Of a DNA stretch of 57,820 bases, positions 26,201-33,636 are shown piece by piece. Position numbers and translations under genes: made by a program. How positions within the stretch are numbered: position 1 is the stretch's first letter; every line of letters begins with the position of its first letter. The notes under the pieces were generated by a model. It ran no database searches. It worked only from the letters and a program-made list of their open reading frames with translations, and was not told where the DNA came from. Source of the DNA: Atribacterota bacterium (GTDB lineage: Bacteria; Atribacterota; Phoenicimicrobiia; Phoenicimicrobiales; Phoenicimicrobiaceae); assembly GCA_030605615.1 (NCBI GenBank), contig JAUWHZ010000027.1, forward strand, positions 1-57,820. The letters are read 5' to 3'.

Positions 26201-26932
26201 ATAAATTTAAAATTAGCTCAGAGAGCTATATTTATGGCAGCAGAGTCACTGTATAACCTTGAGGATTACCAAAAAGCCCGAGAAGAGTATAGAGCTTTTA
26301 TCGGAAAGTATCCTAAAGCAGAACTTTCTGTAAATGCCCAATATGCTATAGCCTGGACATTTTTGGAAAATAAGGAATATGAGCCCTCAATACAGGAGTT
26401 TAAAAAACTCATAAGCATTTATCCGGAAAGCAAATTTGTGGAAGAAGCTCAATTTAGAATTGGTAAGGGTTATTTTCTTTTAGGAAATAAGGATGAGGCC
26501 AAGACGGAATTAGAGAAATTTATAGATAGCTATGCTAAGAGCAATTTTAGGGCAGAGGTCCTTTATTCATTAAGCCAGATGTATCTAGAAGAAGAAAAAT
26601 GGATGGACAGCATTATCGAGTTAGAAAAATTAGTGAGAGAATATCCAGATACTAAATATTTACCTGATGTCTTATATGGTTTGTGTCTTTCTTATTTTAA
26701 AAAAGATGAATATAATAAGGCTATTGAAGCGGGAGAAAAATATTTAAAAGACTATTTTAAATTACAATTCGGAGATGATATCTTATATATAAAAGCGATT
26801 TGCTGGGAAAAGTTAGAAAATCAGGAAAAGGCAATTACTGATTATCAGATTCTAATTTCTAAATTTCCCCAGAGTCCATATATAGAAAAAGCCAAGGAGA
26901 GGTTGGAAGTTTTACAGAAGGAAAGTGAGTAA
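23294..26932 (+). CDS. Giant membrane-anchored TPR protein with TolB/FlgO-like N-domain
   Basis: A 1212-residue protein. One transmembrane segment lies at about 18-40, then a domain (about 48-195, 'ISILYLNNTELTDWDWLSKG') resembling the TolB/CsgG/FlgO N-terminal fold. From about 225 to the end it is tandem tetratricopeptide repeats, early ones of canonical TPR form ('AIEYFNSSIKYNPDLLEAHL') and later ones YbgF/BamD-like ('F..FI.KYPQS....A...LG..Y'). It should project into the periplasm as a scaffold. TolQ-like, TolR-like and TonB-like genes lie directly downstream, so it probably works with that energy-transducing complex; CpoB/YbgF plays such a role in Tol-Pal systems. ATG 23294 follows AAAGGTGAATTA. 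Confidence 0.8.
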   Translation: MTGIANNLLKKLFLKEKHIYILKIFCFIALLLIIINFFLTSSFVQAPELKISILYLNNTELTDWDWLSKGLTDMLIDDLSRLDYITCPSRQDIEDLYLKHSLPTARTEMNKSLLIKINEDLNAEIIFFGNYFFSSPSELNLSLKKYEVTTGEITTFRDIKVEKTDIFSLKEGIVFLILEELGIEEPSSEDKALIKEIPTSSVEALINYYKCIDSRDKAIIEYQGADYPSKKLWAEAIDYGKKAVAVDPKYAEAFYLLAEIYNKTRWTIREVESLNKFIQLVEDNQLGSKKIYEKVAQAYFRLGYAFYSKKEFEQAIEYFNSSIKYNPDLLEAHLYLVRVYYDRGEMGLSLDECEEVLRIDPQNKEISWFIKKNEQAQKYGREAYENYEKGYLAYKKGNFEEAIDYFKISILSNPEFKEPHYYIALSYYNLGDFDNSISQWEEVIRIDPFNNSAKHFLNKSLEEKKYGRETLRHFNAGYDYYIKGEYDKAIVEFNKSLNCNPKFEKARKYLSRSYYQLDQMDKYREEREKATELKTSDEEERAEEHYKLGYEFYSLDDFKVAIDELKKALNLKSDYPGARFLLGECYFQQKEYQLAQIEYDRVVTDSAKNEYTDDALLGSGWSYYLLGEYPKAAERFSKLIEEFPQSNLALQANYKLGKSYFKGKDYPKVIKAYKEFIEKYPQFQGPEIKEIYFLLGQAYLWSEQYKEAEETFSKLSSLYPEFELIKEAEYFRSLSLFKQEEYQEAIIKLEELVAEGEDKAKNETYYLLARCWLNLEEYDKAIEKLEDLKQLKVEDSLLGKAIFDLGLAYSRQGDKERAVLEFQEFIEKYPQSELIKSAHFELGKNLYNLKKYKLALSELKEISTAEALYLRGKAAEELGDQEGEIAAFEELREKFPQSEYSQEAYFKLGNYYYKQKKYKEAIEEFKKISLIFPHSSLISESYYWMGWSYFKLTEYQKASECFKKVGEDDINLKLAQRAIFMAAESLYNLEDYQKAREEYRAFIGKYPKAELSVNAQYAIAWTFLENKEYEPSIQEFKKLISIYPESKFVEEAQFRIGKGYFLLGNKDEAKTELEKFIDSYAKSNFRAEVLYSLSQMYLEEEKWMDSIIELEKLVREYPDTKYLPDVLYGLCLSYFKKDEYNKAIEAGEKYLKDYFKLQFGDDILYIKAICWEKLENQEKAITDYQILISKFPQSPYIEKAKERLEVLQKESE

Positions 26933-27012
26933 GTAGTCGTTAGTGAATAGTGAATAGCAAAGAAGAAAGAAAATAAGTGAAGAATAAGATCATATCGAGA
27001 AATGTATATGAT

Positions 27013-27069
27013 GTAGGGGCTTGATTTATCAAGCCCGCAAAACTCGGGTCGGATAAATCCGACCCCTAC
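27013..27069. repeat. 57-nt MITE-like inverted repeat
   Basis: The ends GTAGGGG and CCCCTAC are inverted. Inside are two small hairpins, GGCTTGATTTATCAAGCC and GTCGGATAAATCCGAC. The flanks are low-complexity word repeats. Similar GTAGGGG...CCCCTAC elements are common in other genomes, from memory. Confidence 0.65.
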
Positions 27070-27188
27070 GCCAGATTCAGAGCTCCATTAGACTATTAAC
27101 TAACGACTAAATTGACTGGTAGACTGGAAGATTTTAAAGGGAAATAATTAAAAAGGTTAAAAATAAAAAAAGAGGGGGCAAATATTTA

Positions 27189-27863
27189 ATGTTTGAGGTT
27201 TTTGAAAAAGGCGGATTCTTAATGTATCCCATATTTATATGTTCTTTATTGGCGGTTACTATTTTTTTTGAACGAATGTTCTATTTAAAGAGTGTTAAAA
27301 GCAGGAGTAAAAGATTTGTTGGTCGAGTTAAGAATTTGGTGAAAAAAGGAAGTATTGAGCTGGCTATTTCTGCTTGCCGTAAAAGTCCTACTCCAATATC
27401 TCAGATTATGTTAGATGGTTTAATGAAATATGGTCGAAGTCGGGAAGAGATAAAAGAGGCAATCGAAGATAGTGCGAACCAAGAAATTCCTCTTTTAGAA
27501 AGAAATCTTTCCATCCTTTCTACTATTGGAAATGTTACTCCCTTATTAGGACTTTTAGGAACAGTATTTGGTATGATTAAGGCATTTAATGTAATAGCTG
27601 TTATGGGAGTAGGCAAACCAGAGGCACTGGCAGAAGGTATTTCAATGGCATTGCTTACTACTGCCTTTGGATTATCAGTGGCTATACCTACCATTGTAAT
27701 TTACAATTATTTAGCTCATCGAGTAGATAAATTAATAAAAGAGATGGAAATAAGTTGTGTAGATCTTTTAGAACTTTTAACTAACCATGATATGAGACAA
27801 GAAACAAGTCAGAATTTTGATCGGGAAGGTGAAGTAGCGTATGAAGTTTCCTCATCCGAATAA
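27189..27863 (+). CDS. MotA/TolQ/ExbB family proton channel protein
   Basis: A 224-residue inner-membrane protein with three membrane helices (about 10-30, 112-136 and 150-174) and a cytoplasmic loop between the first two. 'NVTPLLGLLGTVFGMIKAF' and 'GISMALLTTAFGLSVAIPT' are the family signatures. With the TolR/ExbD protein encoded next (23-nt overlap) it should form a proton-driven motor that energises outer-membrane processes. Whether the partner is Tol-Pal-like or TonB-like cannot be decided by this subunit alone. ATG 27189 lies 16 nt after AGAGGGGG. Confidence 0.9.
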   Translation: MFEVFEKGGFLMYPIFICSLLAVTIFFERMFYLKSVKSRSKRFVGRVKNLVKKGSIELAISACRKSPTPISQIMLDGLMKYGRSREEIKEAIEDSANQEIPLLERNLSILSTIGNVTPLLGLLGTVFGMIKAFNVIAVMGVGKPEALAEGISMALLTTAFGLSVAIPTIVIYNYLAHRVDKLIKEMEISCVDLLELLTNHDMRQETSQNFDREGEVAYEVSSSE

Positions 27864-28257
27864 AAAGAGTGCTAGTTTTAATTTGACTCCTTTAATAGAT
27901 GTAGTCTTTCTTTTATTGATATTTTTTATGTTGACTACTACATTTATAAATTTAGAAAGCAGAATAAAGGTTAATTTACCCACTGGTGATTTTGCTGCTG
28001 CCGAGCCGTCTGAAAATATTACCCTAACTATTACTGAAAATAACACGATTTACTTTAATGGAAAATTGATAGATCCTTTAAAGATTACTGAAAATGTGGC
28101 TACAGAATTAGAAAATGATCCGGAAAAATTGGTGATATTAGAGGCTGATAAAAATGTTCTTCATGGTAAGGTAATCAGGGTAATGGATTTAATTAAAAAA
28201 GGTGGAGCAGATAGGATTGCTATTGCCACCAAGCCAACCGAAATAAGTAGTGAGTAA
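27841..28257 (+). CDS. ExbD/TolR family protein
   Basis: A 138-residue protein with a single N-terminal membrane helix carrying the essential aspartate in 'LTPLIDVVFLLLIFFMLTTT', then a small periplasmic domain ending 'VMDLIKKGGADRIAIATKP'. It partners the upstream TolQ/ExbB-type channel and its reading frame overlaps that gene by 23 nt, implying coupled translation. It is followed, after a repeat-filled spacer, by a protein with a TonB-like N-terminus. Confidence 0.92.
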   Translation: MKFPHPNKKSASFNLTPLIDVVFLLLIFFMLTTTFINLESRIKVNLPTGDFAAAEPSENITLTITENNTIYFNGKLIDPLKITENVATELENDPEKLVILEADKNVLHGKVIRVMDLIKKGGADRIAIATKPTEISSE

Positions 28258-28450
28258 TTCGTATCTCGTATCTCGTAAGGAAAACAGGAGTCAGAAGCCT
28301 AATTCGTATCTCGTGAATCGTATCTCGTATTCTAACGGATAGCGTTTAGCGTATAGGATAATTAGTATATAGTGAATAGTATTTAGTCGTTAGTAGGACA
28401 GGCGTCTCGCCTGTCTATCAGTCAATCAACGACTATTCCTTAACGACTAA
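28258..28450. repeat. Intergenic word-repeat tract with GACAGGCG palindrome
   Basis: The spacer is filled by recurring words: CGTATCTCGT (several times), AGAAGCCTAATTCGTATCTCG, GGATAGCGTTTAGCGTA, AGTCGTTAGT, and the hairpin GACAGGCG-TCT-CGCCTGTC (28397-28415). The portion from about 28293 to 28376 recurs almost in order at 57321-57392. No gene is seen. Confidence 0.7.
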
Positions 28451-28492
28451 TTTAATTGGTAAATTAATAATATGAGGTGCTTATAAAAATAT

Positions 28493-29983
28493 ATGCCCAG
28501 ATATAGTTATAGAATAAAACGCTTAAAACAGAGTAAAAAAAGTTTTTTAGGAAGGTCATTTCTAATTTCTATTATAGTTAATGTTATATTATTGTATGCT
28601 TTTGGAAATATGATTGCCTTTGATTTTAAGAAACCTTTTCCAGAAGAAGAGCTGACCCTGGTCACTCTGGTGGAACTTCCTGCCCCCAAAAAGCCAGAAA
28701 CTAAAAAACCAGAAATTACTGAGAAAAAACCTGTTGCTCAATTACAAGTTAAACCAAAGCTCGAGCCAGTTTCACCAGAGCCACCTAAATTAAAGGAAGA
28801 GGTAACTGAGACTAAGGTAATAGAGAAAGAAGAATTAACCGAAGGCACACCCAAAGTAGAAGTTAAGACTCCACAGATTGAGACCGAACCCGAATTGATA
28901 GCACCTTCTCCACAAGCAAAGGAGTCTTTAGGAGAGGACATAAGTATTTCTACTGAATATTTTAAGCAGGCCATAGCCAGTAGAAAAGAGGTAAAGGGGG
29001 AGATCTTCGAGCCAGGAGAGTCACAGCTTAAGGTTAATTTAGGCGAAAAAGAGGAAGAAAATATTGAAGCGACCTATGGTACAATAGTTAGTCCGGGAGA
29101 AATTAGTACCCTTCCCGAAGTAAAGGAAAAAGAATCACCCTTCGGGAGTAGACCCCTTTCTATTATGATAGAAAATTCAGAGGGAGCCCGACCCCAGACT
29201 GGTTTAGATAAGGCCAGTATTGTCTACGAAGTTTTAGCAGAAGGTGGAATAACTAGATTTTTAGCTATTTATTATGATAAAGATGCAGAAGAAGTTGGAC
29301 CAGTAAGGAGTGCCCGTCCTTATTTTGTTAGTAAGTCTTTAGAACACCAGGCAATTTATGTCCATATAGGAGGAAGTGAAGAAGCTTATAATTTCATAAA
29401 GACAGAAAAAATTGATGATATAAATGAATTTGTAGATTTTCAACCCTTTTGGCGAACTAAAGACCGAAAACCACCACATAATTTATATACCTCAACTATT
29501 AAGCTAAGAAAAGAAGCTAACAAATTAGGTTATATAGAAATGATAAAGAAGGAAGATTATCAATTTGAAACTGATAGAAATGAAAAATTAACTGGCAGAC
29601 AAGCCAATACTATAGTAATTCCTTATAACGATATCTATACAGTTAGCTATGAATATCAGCCTGAATCAATGAAATATCTAAGATTTTTAAATGGTAAGCC
29701 CCATATAGATGCTAAGACCAAAAAACAATTGTCAATAGATAATATTGTTGTCCAATTTGCCAAAACCAAAGTCATTGATGAAGAGGGAAGATTAGCAATG
29801 GATTTTATTGGTGAGGGAAGAGGTTTAATATTCTTTAAAGGAGATTCTGAAGAAATTACCTGGAAAAAGCAGGACTTAAGGGCAAGGACAGTATTTTTTA
29901 ATAAAGAGGGAGACCGAATAGCTTTCACGCCAGGGAGCATTTGGATCCAAATTGTCTTCTCAGATTTAACGGTAGAATATTAA
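28493..29983 (+). CDS. TonB-like N-terminal arm fused to a DUF3048 domain
   Basis: A 496-residue protein. A transmembrane segment at about 20-42 is followed by a long Pro/Lys/Glu-rich stretch (about 60-155, 'PAPKKPETKKPEITEKKPV') like the periplasm-spanning arm of TonB/TolA. From about 215 it is a DUF3048 (YerB-type) domain: 'RPLSIMIENSEGARPQTGLD', 'YEVLAEGGITRFLAIYYD', 'VGPVRSARPYFV', 'KPPHNLYTS'. DUF3048 proteins I know are lipoproteins of Gram-positive bacteria with unknown activity; joining one to a TonB-like arm after tolQ/tolR-type genes is unusual. ATG 28493 follows GAGGTGCTTATAAAAATAT. Confidence 0.82.
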   Translation: MPRYSYRIKRLKQSKKSFLGRSFLISIIVNVILLYAFGNMIAFDFKKPFPEEELTLVTLVELPAPKKPETKKPEITEKKPVAQLQVKPKLEPVSPEPPKLKEEVTETKVIEKEELTEGTPKVEVKTPQIETEPELIAPSPQAKESLGEDISISTEYFKQAIASRKEVKGEIFEPGESQLKVNLGEKEEENIEATYGTIVSPGEISTLPEVKEKESPFGSRPLSIMIENSEGARPQTGLDKASIVYEVLAEGGITRFLAIYYDKDAEEVGPVRSARPYFVSKSLEHQAIYVHIGGSEEAYNFIKTEKIDDINEFVDFQPFWRTKDRKPPHNLYTSTIKLRKEANKLGYIEMIKKEDYQFETDRNEKLTGRQANTIVIPYNDIYTVSYEYQPESMKYLRFLNGKPHIDAKTKKQLSIDNIVVQFAKTKVIDEEGRLAMDFIGEGRGLIFFKGDSEEITWKKQDLRARTVFFNKEGDRIAFTPGSIWIQIVFSDLTVEY

Positions 29984-30024
29984 AATGTTACATAACTATT
30001 GAGATCTCTAAATTTGTGGATAAT

Positions 30025-30927
30025 ATGAACATGAAAAATTTAGAAGAAATTTTAGGATATTTTTTAGATTATTTATCTGTTGAAAGAGGCTTAGCACAAA
30101 ATACTATAATTTCTTATAGATATGATCTGATAAAATACATTAATTTTTTTAAAAAAAATAAGGTTCAGTCTTTTAACCAAACCAACAAAGGATTAATTAA
30201 TAATTATTTTGTTTATCTAAGAAAAGAAGGTTTAGAGATTAATTCGATTTCTAGAAATTTAGTTGCGATAAAGATGTTTTATCGTTTTATGTTAGCTGAA
30301 GGTTTTATCAATGAAGATGTTAGTAGTTTAATTGAATTTCCCCGAGTAAGCAAGAAGCTCCCTTATGCTTTAAGTTTAAGGGAGATAAATATTTTATTAG
30401 ATGATTCAAATTTTAGAGAATATTTGGGGCAAAGAGACCAGGCAATATTGGAATTATTCTATGCTACTGGAATAAGAGTATCAGAATTAATAAACTTGAA
30501 GATTGATGATATAAATATGGAAAATCAGATGTTAAAATGTTTAGGAAAAGGTTCTAAAGAACGAATTATTCCTTTTGGAAGTAAAGCCTATCAGTCTTTA
30601 AGCTTATATCTTAAAGAAGTTAGACTAAGATTAGCTAAAGACCCCAAAGTAAATGCTTTATTTTTAAATAATAGAGGGGAGAGACTTTCCCGACAGGGGA
30701 TATTTTTTTTAGTGAAAAAGTATGCTCGTAAAGCAGGGATAGAAAAGAAGGTCACCCCCCATACTTTAAGGCATACTTTAGCTACTCATTTACTGGAAAA
30801 TGGGGCTGATCTCAGGTCGGTGCAGGAGATGCTGGGCCATTCGGATATTTCTACTACTCAGATTTATACTCATGTAAGTAGAAAATGGATTAAAGAGGAA
30901 TATTACAGAGCTTTTCCCCGAACGTAA
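30025..30927 (+). CDS. Tyrosine recombinase XerC/XerD
   Basis: A 300-residue site-specific recombinase that normally resolves chromosome dimers at dif. An N-terminal SAM-like DNA-binding domain covers about 5-90. The catalytic domain has Arg in 'ATGIRVSELINLKI', Lys near 'GKGSKERIIPFG', the 'HTLRHTLATHLLENG' box, 'LGHSDISTTQIYTHVS' and the nucleophilic Tyr in that last motif. Length matches chromosomal XerC/D rather than a phage integrase. The frame is open further upstream to 29941 inside the DUF3048 gene; ATG 30025 gives the normal N-terminus. No dif site was recognised nearby. Confidence 0.88.
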   Translation: MNMKNLEEILGYFLDYLSVERGLAQNTIISYRYDLIKYINFFKKNKVQSFNQTNKGLINNYFVYLRKEGLEINSISRNLVAIKMFYRFMLAEGFINEDVSSLIEFPRVSKKLPYALSLREINILLDDSNFREYLGQRDQAILELFYATGIRVSELINLKIDDINMENQMLKCLGKGSKERIIPFGSKAYQSLSLYLKEVRLRLAKDPKVNALFLNNRGERLSRQGIFFLVKKYARKAGIEKKVTPHTLRHTLATHLLENGADLRSVQEMLGHSDISTTQIYTHVSRKWIKEEYYRAFPRT

Positions 30928-31099
30928 ACTAGTATATAGTATATCGTATGTAGTATATAGCAAAGAAGAAAGAAAACAGAAGACAGAATTCAGGAGCCAG
31001 AATGAGATAGTATCGCGTATTTAGCTAGCAAAATAACTAACTAGCTAACCAAATTGACCAGCGAACTGGTTAATTAAATTATTAGGAGGCACAATAAAA

Positions 31100-31924
31100 G
31101 TGGTAGATTTGAAAGCAAAAATTGCAGAAAGTGTTGAATATATTAATAAAAAAAGTAAGATTAAACCCAAGATTGCTATTATCCTGGGGACTGGATTGGG
31201 AAGATTAGCAGAAGATATTAAAGAAAAAGAAATAATTCCTTATGGTGATATTCCTAATTTTCCTGTATCTACTGTTCAAAGCCATAGTGGCAACTTGGTT
31301 TTGGGAAAATTAGGAAATAAAGAAGTAGTAGCTATGCAGGGGAGATTTCATTATTATGAGGGTTATAGCTTAGAAGAAGTCACTTTTCCTGTAAGGGTTA
31401 TGAAAAAGTTTGGAGCAGATATAATCATTATTTCTAATGCAGCAGGAGGGATGAACCGATCTTTTAAAAGAGGGGATTTAATGATTATTACTGATCATAT
31501 AAATTTATTTGGAAATAACCCCTTAATTGGCCCCAATGATGAAGAATTAGGACCAAGATTTCCGGATATGTCTGAAGCTTACAGCCGAAAGCTTATTGAA
31601 TTGGCTTTAAAGGTAGCATTAAAAGAAAAAATTAAATTACATCAAGGGGTATATGCAGTTTTGACTGGACCTACTTTGGAAACGCCTGCAGAGTATAGAT
31701 TTTTAATAAAGATTGGTGCAGATGCAGTTGGGATGTCTACAGTTCCAGAGGTGATAGTAGCAAATCATATGGGAATGAAAGTACTGGGGATTTCTTGTAT
31801 CACCGATTTAGCTATAGATGGGGTAATAGAAAAGACTAGTTTAGAGGAAATATTAAAAGTCGCCTCTGATGCTGAACCCACCATGGCTAAATTAGTCAAG
31901 AAGGTGATTGAAAAAATTGATTAA
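31100..31924 (+). CDS. punA: Purine nucleoside phosphorylase
   Basis: A 274-residue enzyme that splits purine nucleosides with phosphate to base and ribose-1-phosphate. Family (trimeric PNP/MTAP) motifs: 'IILGTGLGRLAE', 'VQSHSGNLVLGKLG', 'MQGRFHYYEGYSLEEVTFPV', 'ISNAAGGMNRSFKRGDLM' and 'VLTGPTLETPAEYRFL'. GTG 31100 follows TAGGAGGCACAATAAAA. mtnA lies two genes downstream, so methylthioadenosine or 5'-deoxyadenosine could be substrates, but motifs fit ordinary PNP better than MTA phosphorylase. Confidence 0.92.
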   Translation: MVDLKAKIAESVEYINKKSKIKPKIAIILGTGLGRLAEDIKEKEIIPYGDIPNFPVSTVQSHSGNLVLGKLGNKEVVAMQGRFHYYEGYSLEEVTFPVRVMKKFGADIIIISNAAGGMNRSFKRGDLMIITDHINLFGNNPLIGPNDEELGPRFPDMSEAYSRKLIELALKVALKEKIKLHQGVYAVLTGPTLETPAEYRFLIKIGADAVGMSTVPEVIVANHMGMKVLGISCITDLAIDGVIEKTSLEEILKVASDAEPTMAKLVKKVIEKID

Positions 31925-32375
31925 TAATGGTTTAAGAGTTGCCCTTCTATCTGCTCTACCTATTACTGAATTAAGAGGGGCTATTCCTTTGGCTTTAACA
32001 ATTTATAAAATGCCCGTTTTCCCGGCGTATATTTTTGCGGTTTTAGGAAATATAGTACCGGCAATTTTTTTATTACTTTATTTAAAACCCTTTTCGGATT
32101 TTTTATGTCAATGGCGTTTGTTTAATATGTTTTTTGAATGGCTTTTTAAAAGAACACGCCGGAATAATGTAGAAAAATACGAAAAGTATGGGGCATTATT
32201 TTTATTATTCTTTGTGGCTATTCCACTTCCTGTAACTGGAGCCTGGACTGGTTCGGTTGCCGCATTTGTCCTTGGAATAAGATTTTGGTATGCTTTTCCT
32301 ACGATAGTAGGAGGGGTTATGATTGCAGGAATAATTGTTACTTTAGCCAGTCTGGGAGTTATTAATTTTATTTAA
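31908..32375 (+). CDS. COG2426 small membrane protein ('small multidrug export' family)
   Basis: A 155-residue protein with four or five membrane segments. 'GLRVALLSALPITELRGAIP' near the start and 'VAIPLPVTGAWTGSVAAF' are the hallmark segments of COG2426, related to DedA-like folds; the export label is historical and the substrate is unknown. It starts with TTG 31908 inside the last codons of the phosphorylase gene (17-nt overlap), so the two are translationally coupled. Confidence 0.82.
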   Translation: MKKLINNGLRVALLSALPITELRGAIPLALTIYKMPVFPAYIFAVLGNIVPAIFLLLYLKPFSDFLCQWRLFNMFFEWLFKRTRRNNVEKYEKYGALFLLFFVAIPLPVTGAWTGSVAAFVLGIRFWYAFPTIVGGVMIAGIIVTLASLGVINFI

Positions 32376-32466
32376 AATCGTTAGCTGGTTTGATATTAAT
32401 ACATCAACTAATTAACCAGGTAACCAATTAGCCAACTAACCAATTAACTACTAGAGAGAGGAAAAG

Positions 32467-33504
32467 ATGAGAACTATAGAATGGAAAGAAGGGAAAGTTT
32501 TTTTAATTGACCAGAGAAAACTTCCCTTAAAATGTGAAGTAATTAATTGTTCTACCTATCAAGAGGTAGCTGAGGCTATTAAGAAAATGAAGATAAGAGG
32601 TGCACCAGCTATCGGAGTAGCGGCTGCCTTTGGAATGGCCTTAGCTGCTTATTCTTCAAAGGCAAAGAATCATGAGAAATTTACCCATGATATGGAAGAG
32701 GCGAAAGATTGTCTGGCTTGTACTCGTCCTACAGCAGTTAATTTATTTTGGGCCCTGGATAGGATAATGAAATTAATAACAGCTGTGATTAAAAGAGATA
32801 TTGAACTTTTAAAATTGAAAGATTTAATTTTTCAGGAAGCTAAAAATATTGAGCAGGAAGATGTTGAGATAAATAAGAATATGGGAAGATATGGTTCTTC
32901 ACTTATAAAAGACGGAGATAGTATTTTGACTCATTGCAATGCCGGGGCTTTAGCAACTGTAGATCATGGTACAGCCTTAGGGGTAATTCGAACTGCTTTT
33001 GAAGAGGGGAAGAAGATACATGTCTATGTCGATGAAACCAGACCGGTATTACAGGGAGCCCGACTCACTACCTGGGAATTGATGCAAGATAAAATTCCCT
33101 TTACTTTAATTACTGATAATATGGCTGGATTTTTAATGTCAAAAAATAAAGTAAACCTGGTAATAGTAGGGGCAGATCGTATTGCCCTTAATGGTGATGT
33201 GGTCAATAAGATTGGGACTTATTCTTTATCTGTATTAGCTCGGGAAAATGCAGTGCCTTTTTATGTGGCTGCTCCCTTATCAACTATAGATACTTCTTTA
33301 AAGTCAGGACAGGGAATCCCTATTGAAGAACGGGATCCAAAAGAAGTTACCCACGTTTTAGGCAAGCAGATAGCCCCTACAGGGGTGAAAGTGTTTAACC
33401 CAGCGTTTGATCTAACCCCTAACCGTTATGTGGAGGCCATTATTACCGAAAAAGGGATTATCAAAAAACCTTATGAGAAGAATATTAAAAAAATATTAAA
33501 TTAG
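32467..33504 (+). CDS. mtnA: S-methyl-5-thioribose-1-phosphate isomerase
   Basis: A 345-residue aldose-ketose isomerase of methionine salvage, or of 5-deoxyribose disposal, related to eIF2B subunits. 'KMKIRGAPAIGVAAAFGMAL' binds substrate. The catalytic Cys is in 'ILTHCNAGALATVDHGTALG' and the catalytic Asp in 'VGADRIALNGDVVNKIGT'. Normal length. ATG 32467 follows AGAGAGGAAAAG. No other mtn genes are present in the window; the nearby nucleoside phosphorylase could provide the ribose-1-phosphate substrate. Confidence 0.93.
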   Translation: MRTIEWKEGKVFLIDQRKLPLKCEVINCSTYQEVAEAIKKMKIRGAPAIGVAAAFGMALAAYSSKAKNHEKFTHDMEEAKDCLACTRPTAVNLFWALDRIMKLITAVIKRDIELLKLKDLIFQEAKNIEQEDVEINKNMGRYGSSLIKDGDSILTHCNAGALATVDHGTALGVIRTAFEEGKKIHVYVDETRPVLQGARLTTWELMQDKIPFTLITDNMAGFLMSKNKVNLVIVGADRIALNGDVVNKIGTYSLSVLARENAVPFYVAAPLSTIDTSLKSGQGIPIEERDPKEVTHVLGKQIAPTGVKVFNPAFDLTPNRYVEAIITEKGIIKKPYEKNIKKILN

Positions 33505-33636
33505 TTAGACAGTTACTTAGTTACCTAATTAGTTAGTTCTCTAAGTGTCCGGTTAACCAGTTATCTTGTAAATTAACCAATTAACCAATTAACTAGCTAA
33601 CTAGCTAACCAACTAACTAAATACAGGAGGAGTAAA

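Noticed and set aside
29941-30024. Longer N-terminus for the Xer recombinase
   Set aside because: It would lie inside the DUF3048 coding end and adds residues not typical of XerC/D; ATG 30025 gives the usual 300 residues.
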